DNA of 64,000 nt from Hyparrhenia diplandra (Eukaryota; Streptophyta; Magnoliopsida; Poales; Poaceae): the NCBI GenBank assembly GCA_015847255.1, contig JADLZK010001921.1:1-64000 (forward strand). The letters are read 5' to 3'. The position numbers and the translations under genes are program-made. A model generated the notes under the pieces. That model worked only from the letters and a program-made list of their open reading frames with translations, was not told the DNA's origin and ran no database searches. This document shows, piece after piece, positions 58,633-64,000 of the stretch (positions are counted from its first letter, which is position 1; every line of letters begins with the position of its first letter).

Positions 58633-59690
58633 CCATTTGCCCCCGGGCCCCGCGTGGACCTTGGCGATGCCCTGCAAGATTATCTTGTTGGCTCTCTCGA
58701 CAAGCCCGTTAGGATGGGGGTGCCTTACGGAGGCGAAGTGTATCGAGTCCCTATTTGGTGGCAAAACCTGTTTGAAGCCTTATTTGTCGAATTGGGTGCC
58801 GTTATCAAGCGTGATGCTCCGGGGTGTTCGGCGACAAACAATTTCTTTGCCGGAAGAACTTTTGCACCGAGTAAGAGGTTATGCTTGCGAGGGACGGGCT
58901 TCAATCCATTTGGTGAAGTATTCGACCGCCACCACTGCGTAGCGGAGGTTCCCCGGAGGGTGGTGGCATGGGTCCGATGAGGTCGATGGCCCATCGTTGA
59001 AGGGGCAGTGGGGCGGATGTGGGTTGTCGGGCCCCCGGTGCATTGGAGTGATCTTGTTGTCGGTGGCACCCTTCGCAGCGTTTTACTAATTCTGTTGCGT
59101 CGTTGAGAGCGGTTGGCCAGTAGAACCCTTGCCTGAACACTTTTCCTACTAGGGCTCTGCGTCCGTTGTGTGAGCCACAGATGCCTTCGTGGACCTCTGC
59201 TAGGATGGCACGCCCTTCGCCCGTGGAGACGCATTTCAGCCGGGGGCGCGGTAACGGAGGCCTTATGCGGCTTGTTGTCCATCGGGCGATATCCCGTGGA
59301 CTTTTGCTCGACCCTCTTACGCTCTTCTATGGATTGTGGCTCGAGGAGTCCCTTTATGAATGCTATGATCGGAGCCCTCTAGTCTTATTTGTGGATGGCG
59401 CTTACCGACTTCGGAGGTTGGTCGTTTTTCTTGGACGGCGGGGTTGTGTAGTACTTCATAGAACACATCCTGCGGGAGGGGCTCCTGCGTCTTCTTTGCC
59501 TTCGCGAGCTCATCGGCCTCTCCGTTGTCCCGCCCTGCTATGGTTTTGGTTGTAACCCAGAGAAAGAAAGCCTCCGTCTTGCGACCTTGCCGGGATATTT
59601 TTTGCGGTTCGGGGGTGCTTGGCTCTAATGTCCTTTTCTCTTGCTTTGAGACCACCTCCGAGTCGGTTTTGATGATGGCCCTTCATACGA
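58125..59690 (-). pseudogene. Ty3/gypsy pol remnant: RNase H and integrase (Tat-like)
   Basis: Read right to left on the minus strand. RNase H segment (about 59690-59300): IIKTDSEVVSKQ, then NGEADELAKAKK and LPQDVFYEVLHNPAV. Integrase zinc finger: HEGICGSHNG (about 59190) and LVKRCEGC (about 59085), the HHCC pattern. Catalytic core: WAIDLIGP (first Asp, about 59010), LDNGTQFDK (second Asp, about 58800) and GLVERANK (Glu, about 58705). The C-terminal tail GKFAPKWTGPYLV and LPHTWNVDDLRKYY follows. Stops and frameshifts make it inactive. Protease, reverse transcriptase and gag are missing at the right, where another element abuts. The Tat assignment rests on the tail and the antisense ORF. Confidence 0.8.
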
Positions 59691-59696
59691 CATCGC

Positions 59697-59791
59697 TACG
59701 ACATCGCGCGGAGCTTGTTGACACCTTCATAGAACACATCCTCAGGGACGGTGGACTTGCCTCCTTTGTTCGATCCCTCGGGTGCCTCCAT
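59697..59791 (-). pseudogene. Truncated first codons of a retrotransposon ORF
   Basis: Minus-strand ATG at 59791, 34 bp past the primer-binding site, begins MEAPEGSNKGG and continues VPEDVFYEGVNKLRAMS. It stops being coherent at an 11-bp tandem repeat (59686-59707), beyond which the gypsy RNase H sequence starts. It is the 5' end of a gag-like ORF cut by that junction. Confidence 0.55.
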
Positions 59792-59824
59792 ACTTCACGC
59801 GGTGAAGCGCGTACGGTATCCTCG

Positions 59825-59837
59825 CTCCGATACCACT
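59825..59837 (-). other. tRNA-Met primer-binding site
   Basis: On the minus strand, TGGTATCGGAGC lies two bases after the LTR end CCTACA. It matches the initiator-tRNA-Met primer site TGGTATCAGAGC with one change. Confidence 0.8.
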
Positions 59838-61221
59838 TGTAGGATCTCGATGGAAGCCTAGAGGGGGGTGAATAGGCTTTTAACCCCAAAATTGACACGT
59901 TAAAACTTCAGAGACCGTCGGTACACAAGAGGCGCGGCGGCTGCCGTTGCGTCGTCGCGGCACTGCCGCTGCGTGAACGTGACCAATGACGAGAGACAGA
60001 GACACTTCTCTCGGCCAGCGGGCGCGGCCTTTGCCGCGTGGCTCAAGGCGGCACTTGCCGGCGTATCACTGAACCGAGCACTCCCAAAAAGTAAATCCAC
60101 GAGCCGGAGTTTGGTACTCAAGGTTCCCACTTGTTCCTGCACACAAATATACCACAGAAAGCTAGCCAAGGCTGGGAGAAACCCAGCAACCAAGTAGATC
60201 GGGTCGAAGCCCTTTCTCACAAGACAAATATGCGACAAAGTAAAGGGAGAACAAGTGAGACAAGGATTTGACCCGTGGTTCACCCGCGCCACACAAGCCG
60301 GGCTACGTCCACGTTGTTGAGGTTGCCACACAAGGCTTAGCTTGCCCACCGGCTTGCTTTTTCCCTCGTTCACAAGTCTAGGGAGTTAACCCTAGAGATG
60401 TGGGGTAATGTATTCTTTGTAGAGTGAGGTTACAAACCTCCCAAGGCTGCCACACGAAGGGGCAAGCTCAAGGGCGACGCCTAGCCGTCTAGGAGCAAGC
60501 TCCAAGAGTAAAGAACCCTAGGGTTCGGCCAAACGTGAACCAAATGCTCTTTTGAGTGGGGAAGTAGTAGATCCGGCCTCCACAAGCGGTTTGTTGTCTT
60601 TTCCCTCAAGATTTGATGGTGGAATCGAAATCTTTGCTTGGGGAAGGAGGAGCAACAATGGAGGAGTGAGAGAGAGCAAGAGGTCTCTTTTCCCGCCTTT
60701 GTCGCGAGGTTGAAGATGAAGTGAGCCGGGTAACCGTTGTGGGAGGGGTAGAATGGGTATTTATACCCCACGGACCCAACGGTAGGATTTAAGTGGCAAC
60801 GCTTTGCCGACATGCGACATCGCGGCCTGGCGCCCTTGACCTTGCCGCACCACATTGGCTGCTGACCGCCCGCGCCAACTGAACGACAAAAGGTGAGAAG
60901 CAAGTGGAAATCTTGGCTGGTCGGGGTTTGGAGCCGAGTGTTGTGTCCGGTTTTGATGTTTAGAGCACTTGGTCCACGTGGTACCCGAGAATCCTAGGAT
61001 CCCTCTTAATAGTACGACATTTCCTAAACTCAAGATTCGAAATATAAAATAATTTAAACGTCTTGAGCCGGAAACACCACCATCTAGCTTATTTGGTACT
61101 TTTGGACCTGTTCATCAACTCCATATTTTAATCCTCGCATGTCATCTTCGTAAAACTCATTAGTCCCCTAATTCGGTGGTCATCAACGCCAAAACCCACT
61201 TAGAGCTTGATTGCACTTACA
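59838..61221 (-). mobile_element. LTR of a second retroelement, 1,384 bp
   Basis: On the minus strand it starts TGTAAGTGCAATCAAGC and ends GAGATCCTACA. A polypurine tract abuts its start and a tRNA-Met primer site follows its end. Near the 3' end it carries CTATTCACCCCCCTCTAG, shared with the solo LTR at 25878-27707. It is likely a copia SIRE-type or related LTR, but the lineage is not proven. Confidence 0.75.
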
Positions 61222-61234
61222 ATCTCCCCTTTTT
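61222..61234 (-). other. Polypurine tract before the LTR
   Basis: On the minus strand, AAAAAGGGGAGAT directly precedes the LTR start TGTAAG. Such tracts prime plus-strand DNA synthesis in LTR retrotransposons, so the sequence to the right is the 3' internal end of an element copy. Confidence 0.75.
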
Positions 61235-61533
61235 GGTGATTGATGACAACCAAATTAGAGCTTACATAAGATGTAAAGTCAAACTTAGATTACCTTGAGA
61301 CCAAGGATGTAGGAACCTCCCCTAAATATGTGATTGAGTTTTGAATTCTCATGGTTGACTGAAATGTCAATTTCACATATTTAGGTGTTGTGAGGCCTCC
61401 CCCTAAATGTATAAGTGAGATTTGAATTCTCAATTTTGACATAAAAAGTCAAGATATACATTTAGAGTGTGCAAGGCCTCCCCTACATCCATGGTTGCCG
61501 TGGGGTGCTCAAAGGTGTCGAGAAAAATATATC

Positions 61534-61698
61534 CGTGATGCATATGACAACGAGTAATATGATCGGATCACAAAAAGAGTGTCATGCGCACTGATGTGCG
61601 CGGCACTTTGCCCGCGCTGGGTGCGACTGCTTGCCGCGCACATCGGTGCAGCAGACACTCTTTTGTGATCTGATCATATTACTGTTGTCATCACATCC
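61534..61698. repeat. Long hairpin: ~70-bp inverted repeat with a ~25-nt loop
   Basis: The left arm, 61534-61605, includes AGTAATATGATCGGATCAC and GAGTGTC, ending GATGTGCGCGGCA. The right arm, 61631-61698, is its reverse complement with a few mismatches and single-base bulges. The loop is about 61606-61630. It lies between the transposon ORF and the polypurine tract. A transcript of either strand would fold into a near-perfect stem. Confidence 0.9.
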
Positions 61699-62050
61699 TG
61701 GCGCGTAGAGGACATACTATATAAACTAACCGAAAGCGGCGGGGTAAATAAAGACGAGTTTAAACATCAACCAAACCGACCAAATCCAGAAATAACGAGT
61801 CATAGGTGGCATTATTACATAAAATAGAGTTTCTCTCAAACTCACACTAAACAAGCTAGTCTCAAAAGATCTAAACTCGAAGATCCGCTGCTGCAACATC
61901 ACATCTTCCTCGAAGGCGTCGAGGCGTCGAGAAAAAAAAAAGTTTGACCCCTTCATTTCTTCTAATTTTCTCCCCCTTTAGCGTCAAACACCAAAAAGAT
62001 CATAGAAAAGAGAAGAAGAGATAGCGGAGTCACTCCTCACTTTGGTGTCC

Positions 62051-63300
62051 TCACGATTTGGAAGCTATGTCCTCGTCCTCCTGCGAGATAATCTGCGCTG
62101 GTTCGTGCGCGGAGCGACGAGTGGAGCGTCGAGTTGGGCCTTTGAGAGAAACTCCCAAGAAGGTCCGACAAGTCCCTGACGAAGCTACGGGGTGGTGAAA
62201 GCTCGGAAGATCATACCGAGGTGGTCTAGGGATAGAAGGAGGAACTGAGAGTCCTTGCTTCTCCCTGACACTTTTGAAGGCCTGTCTCACCTCCCTGCGC
62301 AACTCGTAGGTCTGCTGAGATGCGTATGTGCAATGCCCAAAGATAGCCTTGATCCACTTCCTCGGCTTGGATCTAGACTTGCTGTGTCTCCTGGGCCTAG
62401 GGCTAGAGGGCTCCTCTAAGTCCTCTCTACCAGCTGAGGTGCCTCCTGCTGAGGGGTCAGCTCGCGCCCCTTGGTCTTCCCACCATCCAAGCCATGGGTC
62501 TTCTCAATGTTGTAGACAGTGTGGAAGCAGTCCTTGGGATAGACATTCCCAGAGACCCTCTCAATCATAAACATAATGTAAGGAGCATATGGCAGGTTCC
62601 TCCTAGCATCATCCATGGCATTAGCTAGCTGCCTCCAAATGAACTTCCCAACATTGAAAGTTTCATCATTTCTGAAATGAGCAAGCAAATTCCTAGCATA
62701 GCCATTCACATCAGAGGCTGCCCCATCCTTAGGATCAATGGTGCATCTACGAGAGGTTGTTCATCACGTAGAAGAAATCCTTCAACCCCTTTCTCTTTCA
62801 AGTAAGCGTGGGTACGCCCCGACAAATCTCGATGGCCTTGGCCTCAATGGGGTCAATCTCATGTATATCAGATATTCTATTCTACGTGGTCGACCCTAAA
62901 GCCAAGTATCGACGAAGGTGATAAAGTCAACTCTGTAGTGCCTCTGTCGGTCATCCGGTGGATGGTGTCGGCGGCTTTGTCCCGGTAGTAAGTGGCATGA
63001 AACCGACTAAGGATCTCCTCATTCCAATCATGCTTGAAAGACATGATGTTCGGTCGGTTCAAACTTCTCACAAGCTTCAATTGCCTCATTGAAGGCCTCT
63101 TCCTCCTCCTTGTCGCCATCCTCTCAAAATCAATATAATGCATAGTTGTGATCTTGCTCTTGGTAGAGTGGAGGAGGGCAGTCAAATAGAAGTTGGAGTG
63201 GAATTTGCCCAAAATCTCTCATCTATGCCTTCATCTTTGCTCATCGGCATAGACATTCTTTGCTCTAGCATCTACAACCTCCCTTTGCTTCTTGAGATAG
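62051..63300 (-). pseudogene. Plant-transposon-type ORF upstream of the polypurine tract
   Basis: Minus-strand fragments from about 63250 leftward read in order. They include MRQLKLVRSLNRPNIMSFKH plus DWNEEILSRFHATYYRDKAA (63130-62970), then NGYARNLLAHFRNDETFNVG (62709-62650), then DDARRNLPYAPYIMFMIERV (about 62610-62550). The C-terminal stretch is RREVRQAFKSVREKQGLSVP and ends at 62051. This resembles the 'putative plant transposon protein' family common in grass retroelements (from memory). Several frame changes break it. It has the same sense as the LTR at 59838-61221 and sits where SIRE-type elements carry an extra env-position ORF. Confidence 0.6.
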
Positions 63301-64000
63301 CTCACCTGCTTTGGAATAGGTGGATCATTTACAGTGCCGCCATCTCAAACACACCCTCCTTTGCATGTAGGCTGCTGTCAAATCTTGAGGGGCTGTTCGG
63401 GGGTCCCTTGGTCACCATCGGGCACAATGGTGTACCCATACCTGCTTCTTTGTTGCTCCTCGGTGCTGTCTTTCCCCCGCTATTTTGCTATCACCGCTCC
63501 CTCCGCTCGGGTTCTTTCTTCCACGACCTCTCCTTTCAATGACCTTGATCCTCATCTTTCTCTTGCCATGAGGATCGCCTCCGGGATCCATCTATGCATT
63601 TTAAGACATTGATCAGAAAGCGATTGATAGAAGGTCAAAAATGGTTAAATATATGTGAAAGAAGGTTTGAGACATAAACTTAGGTGATTGGAGCAAGCTA
63701 TCCGGGGTAAAAAACGGGGCTGCGCTTTGCGCCGCGTAGGAGGCACCGCTGCGTGACCTCGCGGCACTGCCGTGCGGGGTCACCTTGCACCGCCGCAGCC
63801 CCCTTGCTCAAACCACCTATCTTTATCTCCCAAACAGTTCTAAACCATCTATTTGACACATTCTCGTATTTCTATGCCAATTTCAGAGATCAAATTAACA
63901 ATTTAGGTGTAAATTACCCGTGGATTGAAAAGGAATATGAGTCGAAGTGAAAGTTTCTTCGGTATTTGAAATCGATCAATTTCCCATCTCAATTGAGTAG
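63301..64000. other. Internal or LTR sequence of the same retroelement
   Basis: 63300-63600 is probably the N-terminal coding part of the transposon ORF in shifted frames. 63720-63800 is rich in GCGGCACTGCCG and CGCCGC motifs, as in 59940-60060 and 61590-61650. No gene beyond this is recognised before the window ends. Confidence 0.4.

Noticed and set aside
55990..58942. Plus-strand ORFs of 140-234 residues across the repeat arrays
   Set aside because: They translate the 85-bp repeats and the reverse complement of integrase. The matching pol motifs are on the minus strand.

Overview
This is plant nuclear DNA, almost certainly from a grass and probably a panicoid one (sorghum, sugarcane, Miscanthus or maize-like). 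The genes have many short exons with GT-AG introns. The first exons are very GC-rich. The space between genes is packed with grass-type Stowaway and Tourist MITEs and with nested LTR retrotransposons. I see no bacterial operons, CRISPR arrays or plasmid features. The species call is an inference from repeat style and protein resemblance.

Gene-bearing left part (1-24.1 kb). Two minus-strand housekeeping genes lie head-to-tail: a complete ten-exon plastid shikimate kinase (959-3363), and a 23-exon AAA-ATPase of the Arabidopsis At1g50140/At3g19740 type (7003-18812). A plus-strand, intronless glutaredoxin-like gene with a C-terminal CxxC-rich domain follows (22900-24056). I rebuilt exons from splice sites and reading phase. 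Shikimate kinase reads cleanly. The other two carry single-base insertions or deletions, mostly in homopolymers, although every splice site is intact. That pattern points to base-calling or assembly errors more than to dead genes.

Middle part (24.8-49.4 kb). This is mostly nested transposable elements. There is a Ty3-type LTR interrupted by a 1.8-kb solo LTR with a CACAC target duplication. Two ~780-bp direct repeats lie 2.4 kb apart. A Tourist MITE is split by a LINE that itself appears to hold an LTR. A 3.8-kb solo LTR begins TGTAACA. An LTR with a tRNA-Met primer site and a gag-like ORF also occurs. The gene-like items here are an F-box relic (about 38.1-38.2 kb) and a three-exon trypsin-like serine protease gene (44047-44999), which keeps recognisable His, Asp and Ser motifs but has several frameshifts.

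Right part (49.4-64 kb). One degenerate Ty3/gypsy element on the minus strand, most like the Tat lineage, fills about 49.4-59.7 kb. It has RNase H, an integrase with HHCC and DDE motifs, and the pol C-terminus. A 1.26-kb tandem duplication, three families of tandem repeats and an antisense (plus-strand) additional ORF with its own TATA box follow. It abuts a second retroelement whose LTR (59838-61221) has a primer-binding site on one side and a polypurine tract on the other. That element also contains a ~70-bp-stem hairpin and a plant-transposon ORF. I found no convincing new cellular system. The most distinctive structure is the antisense ORF plus satellite-like arrays of the gypsy element.
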